A stretch of DNA of 64,000 bases from a virus, in IMG/VR virus record IMGVR_UViG_3300043436_000583, positions 51,852 through 115,851 of that record; one strand, written 5' to 3'. The notes under the pieces were generated by a model, which did no database searches, had not been told where the DNA came from, and saw nothing but the letters and a program-made list of their open reading frames with translations. Position numbers and translations under genes: made by a program. Of the stretch, positions 16,242 through 25,089 are shown one piece after another. Position 1 is the first letter of the stretch; every line of letters starts with the position of its first letter.

Positions 16242-16799
16242 ATGGGAGCATGTCAATTTAAAGGAAGATATGGTGGTAAAACAGCACAAGAAGCATATGA
16301 TAGAGCTTGTGAAGAAGCTGAACTTGAGTATGGTAGTCAAGATGGCTACAATGGTACAATTAGCACTACTCATGGATTTAGAGATGAAACAGAAGCATAT
16401 AATAAAAGTAAGTTTAATGATGTATCTGCTTACATACGTGACAGATTTGATAGTCATTCTATGAACAAACGTGATTGTTCAGCTATATGTGTTGTAAAAC
16501 CTGTAGGTAATAAAAACAAGACTAAGTCACAAGTGGAGCACATAGTTACACCAGGTACGAAGAAATGGGTACTTAAATATGTTGTTAAACATAATGATCA
16601 TGTTATTGGTGCATGGCCTACAAAAGGTGATGCTGTAAAAGATGCACGTAGATATACAGAGAGAAATCAGGTAACTACAACAATATCAATGGAAAAGTTC
16701 TTAGAGAAAGGTGATAACTTAGTAGCTAAGATAACATACAAAAAAGCTACTAATGAAAGAGATGGTGAGTGGATATTCTTTGGTTATGCAGCAGAATAA
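16242..16799 (+). CDS. Conserved-looking phage protein, unknown function
   Basis: 185 aa. The N-terminus (GKTAQEAYDRACEEAELEYG, then DGYNGTISTTHGF) and the C-terminal beta-rich half (TKKWVLKYVVKHNDHVIGAW, then VTTTISMEKFLEKGDNLVAK) look like a real two-part domain. I recall similar proteins in Bacteroidota mobile elements but no assigned function. Confidence 0.65.
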   Translation: MGACQFKGRYGGKTAQEAYDRACEEAELEYGSQDGYNGTISTTHGFRDETEAYNKSKFNDVSAYIRDRFDSHSMNKRDCSAICVVKPVGNKNKTKSQVEHIVTPGTKKWVLKYVVKHNDHVIGAWPTKGDAVKDARRYTERNQVTTTISMEKFLEKGDNLVAKITYKKATNERDGEWIFFGYAAE

Positions 16800-16810
16800 A
16801 ACAAATAAAT

Positions 16811-16888
16811 ATGTTAACAACAATTGTACTTATTATTATTTATGCAGCACTTATTATCTATAACCAAAACAAAGACAAAAACAAATAA
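16811..16888 (+). CDS. Tiny membrane peptide
   Basis: 25 aa, MLTTIVLIIIYAALIIYNQN plus KDKNK: one transmembrane helix and a basic tail. It fills the space between two genes with short spacers on both sides, which is the only support beyond composition. Confidence 0.35.
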   Translation: MLTTIVLIIIYAALIIYNQNKDKNK

Positions 16889-16891
16889 CCT

Positions 16892-17065
16892 ATGAGTGAG
16901 GTAGTGTTTCAGGTGTTTCAAGTGTTTTACACTAAGCCTGCTAGACAAAGAAGAAAGGCTGTATGGAAGATGTTTAAATGGTGCATAAAAGAATACATAG
17001 CCACATTCAAGAAAGAAGAGATTCCTGTAAACGTTATTACAGATCAATTAACTAAAATCAAATAA
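16892..17065 (+). CDS. Small basic protein with KWCIKEYI motif (paralogue of 13032)
   Basis: 57 aa. The central segment KMFKWCIKEYIATFKKEE is near-identical to the C-terminus of the 40-aa protein at 13032-13154. It has a longer C-terminal tail (IPVNVITDQLTKIK). The next ATG is 2 nt after the stop. Confidence 0.6.
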   Translation: MSEVVFQVFQVFYTKPARQRRKAVWKMFKWCIKEYIATFKKEEIPVNVITDQLTKIK

Positions 17066-17066
17066 A

Positions 17067-17297
17067 ATGCCAGACATTTCAATGTGCGAAGGTGGTAGTT
17101 GTCTATTAAGACTAAACTGTCACAGATATACAGCTAAGGCTGAAGAGATGGGACAATCATTTTTCTCAGAACCTCCATATAAACTAAACTTAATGTTAGA
17201 TGAAAATGTAGGCAGCCTTGGTGTTGCAACAATAAGTTGTGGTTATTTTTGGAATAATCAAAATTATGAGAATGAAAGACCAAAATCTAAAAATTAA
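17067..17297 (+). CDS. Cys-rich small protein
   Basis: 76 aa. The N-terminus MPDISMCEGGSCLLRLNCHR has three Cys, with a fourth near residue 58 (TISCGYFW): a probable metal site (zinc or Fe-S). Small proteins with this N-terminal pattern are common in Bacteroidota phages but lack an assigned function. Confidence 0.65.
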   Translation: MPDISMCEGGSCLLRLNCHRYTAKAEEMGQSFFSEPPYKLNLMLDENVGSLGVATISCGYFWNNQNYENERPKSKN

Positions 17298-17469
17298 TGA
17301 GGATTGGGAGAGGGATTATCTTAAAGATTTAGTATATTTGCAAGAGACACAACAGATACTTGAAGAGGAGTTTAGAAGAATAAAACTACCTGCTCAGATA
17401 GTAGTAATTGATAAAGACAAAATACTAGAAAAACACAATGAACCTCACACTAACGTTCTCCCATTTTAA
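17266..17469 (+). CDS. Small charged hypothetical protein
   Basis: 67 aa from ATG 17266 (ATG 17272 is also possible). Helical and acidic (DWERDYLKDLVYLQETQQIL, then EEEFRRIKLP). Overlaps both neighbours by about 32 nt. Confidence 0.5.
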   Translation: MRMKDQNLKINEDWERDYLKDLVYLQETQQILEEEFRRIKLPAQIVVIDKDKILEKHNEPHTNVLPF

Positions 17470-18064
17470 GGAGCTAACTAAGGCTGGATACACCTTAGAC
17501 ATGTTATGCTTCATAACACTAGTTGAAGAAGGCAATGATGTAGATGAAATGTGTGCAGAAGATAGCAAAATGAAAATGCTCTATCAAACTGTACGCAGAA
17601 AAGGTCTATTGTCAGAGTCAAATAAGATTACCATAATAGGTAAAGAAGTTTTGTCTTTTCTTAATGAGAAGATAGAACAACCTAAGATGGTTAAGAAGAA
17701 GAAAACAGATTCAGACTTTGATAAGTGGTGGATGACGTACCCAGGTACTGATACGTTCACATATAAGAGTCAATCATTTACAGGTACACGTGGTATGCGT
17801 GTAAAGAAAGATGAGTGTAAACTTAAATTCAACAGCATTGTTGGAGAAGGCGAGTACAAACCTACAGAGCTCATAGCAGCATTAGAATACGAAATACTGC
17901 AGAAGAAAGAGAATTCAATTAAGACAAAAGTCAATAGACTTACATTTATGCAGAACAGTCTCACCTATCTCAACCAGAGGTCATTTGAACCATTCATTGA
18001 GTTGATAAGAGATGGTAAGACTATCAAAGAATCTGCTGAACCAATTAAAGGTATGGATATATGA
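17438..18064 (+). CDS. Probable replisome accessory protein (helicase loader or organiser candidate)
   Basis: 208 aa. The N-terminal 80 residues are helical and winged-helix-like (YTLDMLCFITLVEEGNDVDE, then LLSESNKITIIGKEVLSFL). A basic linker (KMVKKKKTDSDFDKWW) leads to a second helical part. Its TGA overlaps the helicase ATG (ATGA). The layout of N-terminal winged helix, linker and C-terminal domain immediately before a DnaB-like helicase resembles phage replisome organisers and loaders; this is inference. Confidence 0.6.
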   Translation: MNLTLTFSHFKELTKAGYTLDMLCFITLVEEGNDVDEMCAEDSKMKMLYQTVRRKGLLSESNKITIIGKEVLSFLNEKIEQPKMVKKKKTDSDFDKWWMTYPGTDTFTYKSQSFTGTRGMRVKKDECKLKFNSIVGEGEYKPTELIAALEYEILQKKENSIKTKVNRLTFMQNSLTYLNQRSFEPFIELIRDGKTIKESAEPIKGMDI

Positions 18065-19122
18065 GTTTTGAAGATTTAAAACGAGAAGTTCAAGCAGGCC
18101 TAGATGGTAGAAACAATGGTATACCTATGGGCTTTGAAAGATTGAATAGATATATAGGCATCAGAAAATCTATGTACACACTGATTGGTGGCCTCACTGG
18201 TAGTGGTAAAACTAGCTTCTTAGATGATGCATATGTTTTAAATCCATTTGATTGGTTTATCAATCAAAAGACTCCAGGTCTGAAGTTACGCATCATATAT
18301 AGATCTATGGAGCGTAGCAGGACATATAAATATGCTAAATGGGTTTCAAGAAAGATATTCTTAGACCAAGGAGTTATTATACCTGTACCCAAGCTATTAG
18401 GTTGGACAGAGAAGATGACCAAAGATGAGCACGATCTGTTCCTGATGTATGAAGATTACATGGGACAGATGAAAGAAGTGATTACGCTTATTGATGGACC
18501 AGACAATCCAATTGGTGTATCAAAGCAAATCAGAGACCATGCATTAGCTAATGGTGTCATAGAAGATGTAGATCAATACAATAAGAAATACATTCCCAAT
18601 GATGAGAATGAAATAACTATTATTGTTGTTGACCATATAGGCTTATTAAAACCAACTAAAGACTATCCTACAAAGAAGCAGACAATTGATAAGATGTCTG
18701 ATGAGCTGAGATATGCTCGTGACATGTATGGATACAGTCCTGTAATTGTAAGCCAGTTTAACAGGGACATTAATAATCCCATCAGGATTAAGAATGGTGA
18801 TGTAGAACCACAGCTAGAAGACTTTGCTGAGAGTTCACAAACACAGAATGATGCTGACGTTGTCCTAGCATTGTTTGATCCCATGCGATATAAAGTAACA
18901 GACCCATCAGGGTATGACCTAAACAAACTTAGAGATGAGTTTGGTGCAAAGTATTTCAGATCATTGAGACTAATAAAGAACAGTTATGGAGAAGATGATG
19001 TAAGAATAGGCTTAGGTTTTCTTGGCCAGGTTGGTATGTTCAAAGAACTACCTAAGGTCAAGTATATGAACGAGAGTGTATATAGTGATATTACTAGTAA
19101 AACATTCTTTTTAAATAAATGA
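18061..19122 (+). CDS. DnaB-like replicative helicase (RecA-fold ATPase domain)
   Basis: 353 aa. Begins with the DnaB linker-type motif GIPMGFERLNRYIGIRKSMY, then Walker A GGLTGSGKTS (about residues 43-52), Walker B-type strand ITIIVVDHIGLL, and a motif SPVIVSQFNRDI like the DnaB H3/H4 region. It lacks the DnaB N-terminal primase-binding domain, so it is a single-domain hexameric helicase as in many phages. It would unwind the fork ahead of PolB. Confidence 0.85.
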   Translation: MSFEDLKREVQAGLDGRNNGIPMGFERLNRYIGIRKSMYTLIGGLTGSGKTSFLDDAYVLNPFDWFINQKTPGLKLRIIYRSMERSRTYKYAKWVSRKIFLDQGVIIPVPKLLGWTEKMTKDEHDLFLMYEDYMGQMKEVITLIDGPDNPIGVSKQIRDHALANGVIEDVDQYNKKYIPNDENEITIIVVDHIGLLKPTKDYPTKKQTIDKMSDELRYARDMYGYSPVIVSQFNRDINNPIRIKNGDVEPQLEDFAESSQTQNDADVVLALFDPMRYKVTDPSGYDLNKLRDEFGAKYFRSLRLIKNSYGEDDVRIGLGFLGQVGMFKELPKVKYMNESVYSDITSKTFFLNK

Positions 19123-19325
19123 TAATGAGATTAAATGTAAAAACATATAACACACTACCTGCAAAGAACAGTCACTGGTGGCAAGTGGTGTTATTTCCTA
19201 CAGTGAGTATAATGAACAATATACAGAAGAATGACCCATACGTGGCTATTAATATAGAATATCTATTTTGGTCACTTACAATAATTATAAGTTATGGCAA
19301 TTCCAGTTCTTACGCTACGAGATAA
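19119..19325 (+). CDS. Small hydrophobic protein
   Basis: 68 aa with a probable membrane or amphipathic region (HWWQVVLFPTVSIMN, then INIEYLFWSLTIIISYG). It overlaps the helicase stop (ATGA) and the following gene by 32 nt. Unknown function; could be partly spurious, but it is coupled at its start. Confidence 0.5.
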   Translation: MIMRLNVKTYNTLPAKNSHWWQVVLFPTVSIMNNIQKNDPYVAINIEYLFWSLTIIISYGNSSSYATR

Positions 19326-20382
19326 GAGACAGCAAGAATTTGCTCAAGTATTCTTAGACCATGCAGAATTTGGTATCCTTAATCTATGCCCTAGATTTGG
19401 TAAGATATTTACAACTATCAACATCCTAGAGAAATTAGATGATGATATCAACATCCTGATAGCATATCCTGATCTTAAGATTAAGAGTGCTTGGGAAGAG
19501 GATTTCAAGAAAAGGAAGTATAAGAATCAGAACATCACTTATACCACCCATTTGTCTATTAAAAAGCACACAGCTGGCTTTTACGACCTAGTTGTACTTG
19601 ATGAGATACATTTACTCTCTGAAGCACAAATAGAGGCTGTAAAGGAGCTAAAATGCGTCAGTGTGCTTGGTTTAACAGGTACATTATCTAGCTATACAGA
19701 AGAAACATTAGGAATAGAGTTAAAACTACCAGTTTTAGCCACCTATTCTATAGATCAGGCAATTAAAGAAGGTGTCATTACAGACTATGAAATCACAGTG
19801 GTGAGAGTACCACTTGATAACAAAAGAAAGAATGACTACAAGGGCAAATTGAAGACTGAGAAACAGCAATTTGACTCATATGGATGGGTGATAGACCAAC
19901 TAGAAAAAAAGGGTCAAAATACAATGTTCTTAAGACTAGCTAGAATGAGAGTGATTCAGAATAGTGTTGCTAAAATGGAGAAAACAAGAGCTCTATTAGC
20001 AAAACACAAAGATGAACGTGTGTTAGTATTCTGTGGACTCACAAGCATAGCAGATGAATTAGGAATCCCTGTATATCATAGCAAGTCAGGAGACAAAGAT
20101 GTCTTTGAGAACTTTGCTAATGGTGATGGTAATCATTTAGCTGTTGTCAAGATAGGCAATACTGGTGTTACATATAAACCTCTTAATAGGGTGATAATCA
20201 ATTACTTTGATAGCAACGCAGAGAATCTTGCACAGAAGATTAACAGATGCATGGCTATGGAGTATAATACACCTGATAAGAAAGCACACATCTACATCGT
20301 GTGCACTGTAGAAGATGTAGAAAGAAAGTGGCTTAAGAAAGCACTAGAATTTTTTGATAAAGATAAAATTAAATACACATGA
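19294..20382 (+). CDS. Superfamily 2 helicase, UvsW-like, with altered Walker A
   Basis: 362 aa. N-terminal Q-type region (LRDKRQQEFAQVFL), Walker A-like CPRFGKIFTT (residues 32-41) in which the canonical Thr/Ser after GK is Ile38, motif II DEIH (103-106), motif III GLTGT, and C-terminal motif VI-like AENLAQKINRCMAM. DEAD/DEIH helicases of this layout remodel forks or Holliday junctions (T4 UvsW). The Ile substitution is at a Mg-coordinating position, so ATPase activity is uncertain. The ATGA overlap with the next gene shows coupling. Confidence 0.82.
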   Translation: MAIPVLTLRDKRQQEFAQVFLDHAEFGILNLCPRFGKIFTTINILEKLDDDINILIAYPDLKIKSAWEEDFKKRKYKNQNITYTTHLSIKKHTAGFYDLVVLDEIHLLSEAQIEAVKELKCVSVLGLTGTLSSYTEETLGIELKLPVLATYSIDQAIKEGVITDYEITVVRVPLDNKRKNDYKGKLKTEKQQFDSYGWVIDQLEKKGQNTMFLRLARMRVIQNSVAKMEKTRALLAKHKDERVLVFCGLTSIADELGIPVYHSKSGDKDVFENFANGDGNHLAVVKIGNTGVTYKPLNRVIINYFDSNAENLAQKINRCMAMEYNTPDKKAHIYIVCTVEDVERKWLKKALEFFDKDKIKYT

Positions 20383-20591
20383 AAGTAGAATTAGAAGAGC
20401 AAGTAAAGTATAATGCAGAGCCTTGGTTTGTAATAAGAGTGGATGGTGAATATTTTACTGGTACAGGCAATAAAGCCAATGCTGTTAAGATGTACGAAGA
20501 AATAATAGCTGACCCAACTGTTATAAATACTAAGAGAATTATTTTGAAATCTGAAGAAATTACGTTACCTTTGGAGGAAACAAATCAGTAA
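20379..20591 (+). CDS. Small protein in recombination cluster
   Basis: 70 aa. Beta-alpha arrangement: PWFVIRVDGEYFTGTGNKAN, then AVKMYEEIIADP, then KRIILKSEEITLP. No family recognised. Sits between the SF2 helicase and the Sak4-like ATPase with tight spacing. Confidence 0.6.
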   Translation: MKVELEEQVKYNAEPWFVIRVDGEYFTGTGNKANAVKMYEEIIADPTVINTKRIILKSEEITLPLEETNQ

Positions 20592-20595
20592 AAAC

Positions 20596-21267
20596 ATGTC
20601 AAGTAAATTAATTGGAATTGTTGGTCCTACAGGCACTGGCAAATCAACATCAATCAAACATTTGAATCCCAAAGAAACGTACATTATCAATGTTGCTAAG
20701 AAAGAATTACCTTTCAAAGGAGCAGAGAAGTTGTACAACACAGAAAGTAAGAATTACAAAGAAGTGGATGACGCTAATGAGATTACACGTCTATTAAGGA
20801 CTATCTCTGAAAAAGCACCACACATTAAAAACGTTATCATTGAAGACTCTAATTACATTATGGGCTTCAATATGTTAGCACGAGCTACAGAAGTTGGTTT
20901 TACCAAATTTACCATTATGGCTAAAGATATGGTGGAACTATTCAGAGAAGCTAGACGCTTACGTGACGACATCAAAGTGTTCTATTTTACACACCCTGAG
21001 ACTATTGAGGATGGTGGTGAGATTATAGGATATAAGATTAAGACAGCAGGTAAATTGATTGACAATCAGATTGTATTAGAAGGATTGTTAACAGTTTGTT
21101 TGTACACATTTGTAGAAGAAAGCAAAGATGGCACAGCCACATATAACTTTGTAACTAACAGATTTAAAAAATATCCAGCAAAGAGTCCTGATGGAATGTT
21201 TGCAGAGATTAAAATACCAAATAACTTACAAGAAGTAGTCAATGCTATTGACGAATATTACAATTAA
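20596..21267 (+). CDS. Sak4-like RecA-fold ATPase
   Basis: 223 aa. Walker A GIVGPTGTGKST (residues 7-18) near the N-terminus, Walker B-type strand KNVIIEDSNYIM (about 77-88), and a later strand IKVFYFTHPET. This single-domain pattern (AAA_24/Sak4) is found in phage single-strand annealing or recombination modules, normally beside an SSB gene, as here (21288). A second recombinase, RecA, is at 34890, so two RecA-fold proteins may divide the work. Confidence 0.75.
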   Translation: MSSKLIGIVGPTGTGKSTSIKHLNPKETYIINVAKKELPFKGAEKLYNTESKNYKEVDDANEITRLLRTISEKAPHIKNVIIEDSNYIMGFNMLARATEVGFTKFTIMAKDMVELFREARRLRDDIKVFYFTHPETIEDGGEIIGYKIKTAGKLIDNQIVLEGLLTVCLYTFVEESKDGTATYNFVTNRFKKYPAKSPDGMFAEIKIPNNLQEVVNAIDEYYN

Positions 21268-21287
21268 TAACAAATAAATACAGAAAA

Positions 21288-22166
21288 ATGAGTAACATTG
21301 GAGGAGACAAAAGACAAAGCCCAGCATTTGAAGAAAAAGAGTTTGCCAAGAAGATTGGCTTATTCGAAGCAAGAGTGATTGCAGTTAACCCTACAACAGA
21401 AGAATATTCTGATGTATTAGGAAGACAATTAAAAGAAGATAGCAAAGCTACAGAGTACTTAGGTACTAGTAAAGATGGTAATGCTAGATTACGTTTAGAC
21501 TTTTGGTTAGAAGAAGTTAAAACACAAGAGAAGTTTAAATTAAGTTTCTTTATTGAAAACAAAGAGAAGGAAAATAAAGATCAAACTAAGAAACAATATA
21601 TTAATAACATTGGACGTTGTACATGGGCTGATAGTCCAAACAACTTACCACCATGGTTCAAAGAAAGAGAGAATCGTGTAGCATTTGTTGGTGAAGAAGA
21701 CCTTTACAATTTCTTACGCTCTTGGTTAAGTAACATTGACTTTAGCAGCAAGAAATCTACATTACAATTAGAATTCAACAAGTTGATTAAGGGTAATGTT
21801 AAGGAACTTAATGAGCAAATCAATGGTGAGTGGGCTACAAACATTGTAGCATTGGCAACTGTTAGTTCAAAAGAGACAGCAGATGGTGTAAAAGAATATC
21901 AAGCTATATATAACAAAGCATTCTTACCTCCATATAGTATTAAAGCATTCAGATTATTAGATTATAATAAAGCTGAAGCAATTAGTGCATTACGTCAAAA
22001 GTCACAGAAAGAATTAAAACCTCATGAGCGTTTTGTTTTGAATGTGGTTGGCGAATATGGCTGTAAAGATTTCTTTACATTCAAAGAGTTAAAAGATTAC
22101 AACTCTGAAGACAATCTAGTAGCATCTGACAAGGTGATTGCAGATGATGACAGTGAATTTCTATAA
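21288..22166 (+). CDS. Single-stranded DNA-binding protein candidate
   Basis: 292 aa. A beta-rich OB-like region (ATEYLGTSKDGNARLRLDFW, then KFKLSFFIENKE) is followed by a Cys (NIGRCTWAD) and helical parts, with a short acidic C-terminal tail (VIADDDSEFL) like the protein-interaction tails of SSB and T4 gp32. It follows the Sak4-like ATPase and ends at a strong terminator. The assignment rests on neighbourhood and tail. Confidence 0.65.
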   Translation: MSNIGGDKRQSPAFEEKEFAKKIGLFEARVIAVNPTTEEYSDVLGRQLKEDSKATEYLGTSKDGNARLRLDFWLEEVKTQEKFKLSFFIENKEKENKDQTKKQYINNIGRCTWADSPNNLPPWFKERENRVAFVGEEDLYNFLRSWLSNIDFSSKKSTLQLEFNKLIKGNVKELNEQINGEWATNIVALATVSSKETADGVKEYQAIYNKAFLPPYSIKAFRLLDYNKAEAISALRQKSQKELKPHERFVLNVVGEYGCKDFFTFKELKDYNSEDNLVASDKVIADDDSEFL

Positions 22167-22189
22167 TGGGTCCCACCAAAATAAGAATT

Positions 22190-22213
22190 GGCCTCACTTT
22201 TGTGGGGCCTTTT
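22190..22213 (+). terminator. Rho-independent terminator after the SSB-like gene
   Basis: GGCCTCAC (22190-22197), TTTT loop, GTGGGGCC (22202-22209), then TTTT. One wobble in an 8-bp stem. Confidence 0.8.
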
Positions 22214-22228
22214 CATTAACTTTACATT

Positions 22229-23233
22229 ATGATTAATGGAGTAAGAAAAACAAAACTATCCATAGAGGCTATTCTAAGCAGAATATCAGAGTATGACATC
22301 TTTAGATTTTACATGCCTAATCAAGATTGGAAGATTAATAGAGTGACATATTCTCCATTTAGACATGAGAACAATCCATCATTCATGATTGGTAATAAGA
22401 TGGGTTATCTTCTATTTATAGATTATGCTGATACTAGCAAACGTGGTGACTGTTTTAATTTTGTTCAGATGGTACATAATCTTCCTAATATGAGTGAAAC
22501 TTTGCGTAAGATAGATAAAGACTTTGGTCTTGGTCTTTCTACAGGAGTGATAACAGAAGACTATAAGAGGATTATATCTGAATATAAACAGCCCCATCTA
22601 GAGAAGAGATATTCCCTGATTCAGGTCAAGGTTAGAAAGTTCACAAAAAGCGAACTAGACTATTGGGCAGAGTATCACCAGGATCTGCAAGACCTTAGAG
22701 ATAACAATGTTTATTCTATTAAAGAACTCTATCTTAACAAGCAAAGATTCCCACTAGGGGAGAATGAGCTTAGATTTGGGTACCTTTATGAAGGACAGTA
22801 TTGGAAGATATATAGGCCATATGCTGATAAGAAGCATAAGTGGATGCCTAATAATGTTCCTATCACAGCAATGGATGGTAAATTGGATATCACAAATTGT
22901 GATGTTGCATTTATTAACAAGAGTAAGAAAGATTATATGGTAATGAAGAAGATATTTCCCTGCTGTTGTGCTGTACAAAATGAAGGACTTGGATGTTTCT
23001 CACATGAGAATGTAGAGTATCTAAAAGCAAACTCTGATAGACAAATCCTTAGCTTTGATGCTGATGATGTTGGTGTACAGAATTCCAAACAGATTACAGA
23101 GATGTTTGATTTTGAATATACTAACGTCCCACGTCAGTATTTATCAGAAGGGATTAAAGATTGGGCAGATCTTGCAAAAGCCCATGGATTACAAGCAATA
23201 AAAGATTATTTAAAAAGTAAAAACCTGTTATAA
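22229..23233 (+). CDS. DnaG-like primase
   Basis: 334 aa. The N-terminal region matches the zinc-domain neighbourhood of DnaG without the full CHC2 cysteines (TYSPFRHENNPSFMI, then DYADTSKRGDCFNFVQMV), and a TOPRIM fold follows: NCDVAFINKSKKDYMVMK, then CCCAVQNEGLG, then LSFDADDVGVQNSK (Asp-x-Asp metal motif near residue 274). It makes RNA primers for PolB. The 3' end overlaps the next ATG. Confidence 0.82.
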   Translation: MINGVRKTKLSIEAILSRISEYDIFRFYMPNQDWKINRVTYSPFRHENNPSFMIGNKMGYLLFIDYADTSKRGDCFNFVQMVHNLPNMSETLRKIDKDFGLGLSTGVITEDYKRIISEYKQPHLEKRYSLIQVKVRKFTKSELDYWAEYHQDLQDLRDNNVYSIKELYLNKQRFPLGENELRFGYLYEGQYWKIYRPYADKKHKWMPNNVPITAMDGKLDITNCDVAFINKSKKDYMVMKKIFPCCCAVQNEGLGCFSHENVEYLKANSDRQILSFDADDVGVQNSKQITEMFDFEYTNVPRQYLSEGIKDWADLAKAHGLQAIKDYLKSKNLL

Positions 23234-23994
23234 TGGACACATTTAACACCACAAAGGAATTGATCACAAATGCATCAGTTCCTGTACAAACACGTACATA
23301 TAAGCCAGTGAGTCATTCATCATTGATTGACCTTACACTAAACAGTATTGAGAAAGCAGGATTTATCCTAGACAAAGAAACTTATTCTGCAGCTAGAGAT
23401 GGTAATGTTGCTAATGGTAGATTTTCTATCAGCAATGTTGCAGACAGCGAGATGCAGTTACAGATTGGTTGGCAGAATAGTTATGACAGAAGCATGAGTC
23501 TTAAGTTTGCTATTGGTACAAGAATTATGATATGCTCTAATGGTTGTGTATCAGGAGACTTTGGTGCCTTTAAGAAAAGACATAAAGGTGACATACAAGA
23601 CTTTACACCAGGTGCCATCGTTGATTACATCAAAGGTGCAGGTGAAGCATTTACTACTATGCAAAAGCAAAGAGAACAAATGAAACAAGTGCAAATAACT
23701 AAGCGTACCAAAGCTGAATTAGTTGGTAGAATGATGCTAGAAGAACATTTCATTACATCTACACAATTAAGCATAATTGGTAAAGAGTTAAAAGCTCCTA
23801 CACATGATTATAATGCTAAAGATAGCTTATGGGAGTTGTACAATTATACAACATTTGCTATGAAAGAAACTCATCCATCACAATGGATGGAGAGTCACAT
23901 CAAGGCACATAAGTTCTTCAATGATTACGCATATGATCAATCAGCTCCATGGGAAGCAGAAGAAGCAACATTTAGTCAAATATCAATATTTTAA
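23233..23994 (+). CDS. DUF932-like protein
   Basis: 253 aa. Characteristic segment QLQIGWQNSYDRSMSLKFA, then IMICSNGCVSGDFGAF matches the DUF932 phage/plasmid family of unknown function. The C-terminal half is helical (DSLWELYNYTTFAMKE). It sits between primase and the UDG-like gene, both in DNA metabolism. Confidence 0.75.
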   Translation: MDTFNTTKELITNASVPVQTRTYKPVSHSSLIDLTLNSIEKAGFILDKETYSAARDGNVANGRFSISNVADSEMQLQIGWQNSYDRSMSLKFAIGTRIMICSNGCVSGDFGAFKKRHKGDIQDFTPGAIVDYIKGAGEAFTTMQKQREQMKQVQITKRTKAELVGRMMLEEHFITSTQLSIIGKELKAPTHDYNAKDSLWELYNYTTFAMKETHPSQWMESHIKAHKFFNDYAYDQSAPWEAEEATFSQISIF

Positions 23995-23995
23995 C

Positions 23996-24712
23996 ATGAA
24001 CTGGATAAAGTTCCAAGATCATTTTCATCCTTCTTGGCATAGATTTATGCAGCCTTTTATTGAAAGCGAAGCATGTGATAACATCTATAAATATCTCAAA
24101 GCTGAAAGTCAGAGGGGCAAGAAGATTGCTCCTCTCTCTCAGAATGTTTATAGATGCTTCTCTGAGACATCATATGATGACCTGAAGTTGGTTATGGTGG
24201 GCATGTGTCCATATCATTCTATAAAGAATGGACAGTATGTAGCAGATGGCCTATTAATGGGCTGTTCTACAACAGGCATATTACAACCTTCTCTAATAAA
24301 GTTTTATGATGGTGTTGAAAAAGAGGTACACAATGGATTATGCGTGACATGTGAAAGACCAGCAGATGTATCTTTCTTAGCACAACAAGGTGTGTTGATG
24401 TATAACGCTGCTCTCACTACAGAGATTAATAAAGCAGGCTCTCATATTGATTTGTGGGAACCATTTACTAAATATCTATTTGAGGAAGTCTTAGCACCAA
24501 CAGGAACACCTATATTGTTTCTAGGTAAAGATGCTTCTAAATATGAGAAATATGTGGCACCATTTACATGGCATTTCACATTGAGTCATCCAGCCAGTGC
24601 GTCTTATAAACAAACTGAATGGGACACAGAAGGAACATTTACAAAAATTAACAAAATATTAAAGGAAAACAACAATCTACAGATAGATTGGATGTTAGAC
24701 ACACCCTTTTAA
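23996..24712 (+). CDS. Uracil-DNA glycosylase family 1-like protein with altered catalytic motif
   Basis: 238 aa. Overall family-1 UDG layout: motif A position GMCPYHS (residues 69-75, canonical GQDPYHG), YNAALT with Asn137 (canonical LNTVLT), and leucine-loop motif LSHPASAS with His198 (canonical HPSPLS). The catalytic Asp is Cys71 and the neighbouring Gln is Met70, so normal hydrolysis is doubtful. Start chosen at 23996, two nt after the previous stop; the longer frame upstream is inside the DUF932 gene. UDG-like proteins are also known in crAss-like phages. Confidence 0.8.
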   Translation: MNWIKFQDHFHPSWHRFMQPFIESEACDNIYKYLKAESQRGKKIAPLSQNVYRCFSETSYDDLKLVMVGMCPYHSIKNGQYVADGLLMGCSTTGILQPSLIKFYDGVEKEVHNGLCVTCERPADVSFLAQQGVLMYNAALTTEINKAGSHIDLWEPFTKYLFEEVLAPTGTPILFLGKDASKYEKYVAPFTWHFTLSHPASASYKQTEWDTEGTFTKINKILKENNNLQIDWMLDTPF

Positions 24713-24722
24713 AAACACAATT

Positions 24723-25085
24723 ATGTATACAGTATTACATGGTGGAGATATCCACAAAGGAGATTTAATAGCAGTGGCTAGTAGTAGCTACATGAGTATT
24801 GGTATTTATATTGGAAGAGGACAAGGAGGATCACTTCAATATCTATGGCCTGGTAGTGCCACAGCACAAAGAGATTGGCATGAAGAACAGTTAAAGAACT
24901 GGAAAGGTGATAAACCAATGAAACCACTTAGAATTTCTCAGATGGGCAAAAACTTTATTAATAGTCCAACTGGTACCAGAATTATTAAGTTAAACAAAGA
25001 AAACATCACAGACCAAGAAACTATAGAAAGACTTTTAACAGATAAAGAAGTGTTAAGAGAATTTAACATTACAGTAAACTACTAA
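24723..25085 (+). CDS. Hypothetical protein
   Basis: 120 aa. The N-terminal half is beta-rich (GDIHKGDLIAVASSSYMSIG, then IYIGRGQGGSLQYLW), possibly a small barrel; the C-terminus is helical (ENITDQETIERLLTDKEVL). Upstream of the rIIA-like gene with 4 nt between them. Not recognised. Confidence 0.6.
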   Translation: MYTVLHGGDIHKGDLIAVASSSYMSIGIYIGRGQGGSLQYLWPGSATAQRDWHEEQLKNWKGDKPMKPLRISQMGKNFINSPTGTRIIKLNKENITDQETIERLLTDKEVLREFNITVNY

Positions 25086-25089
25086 CACA

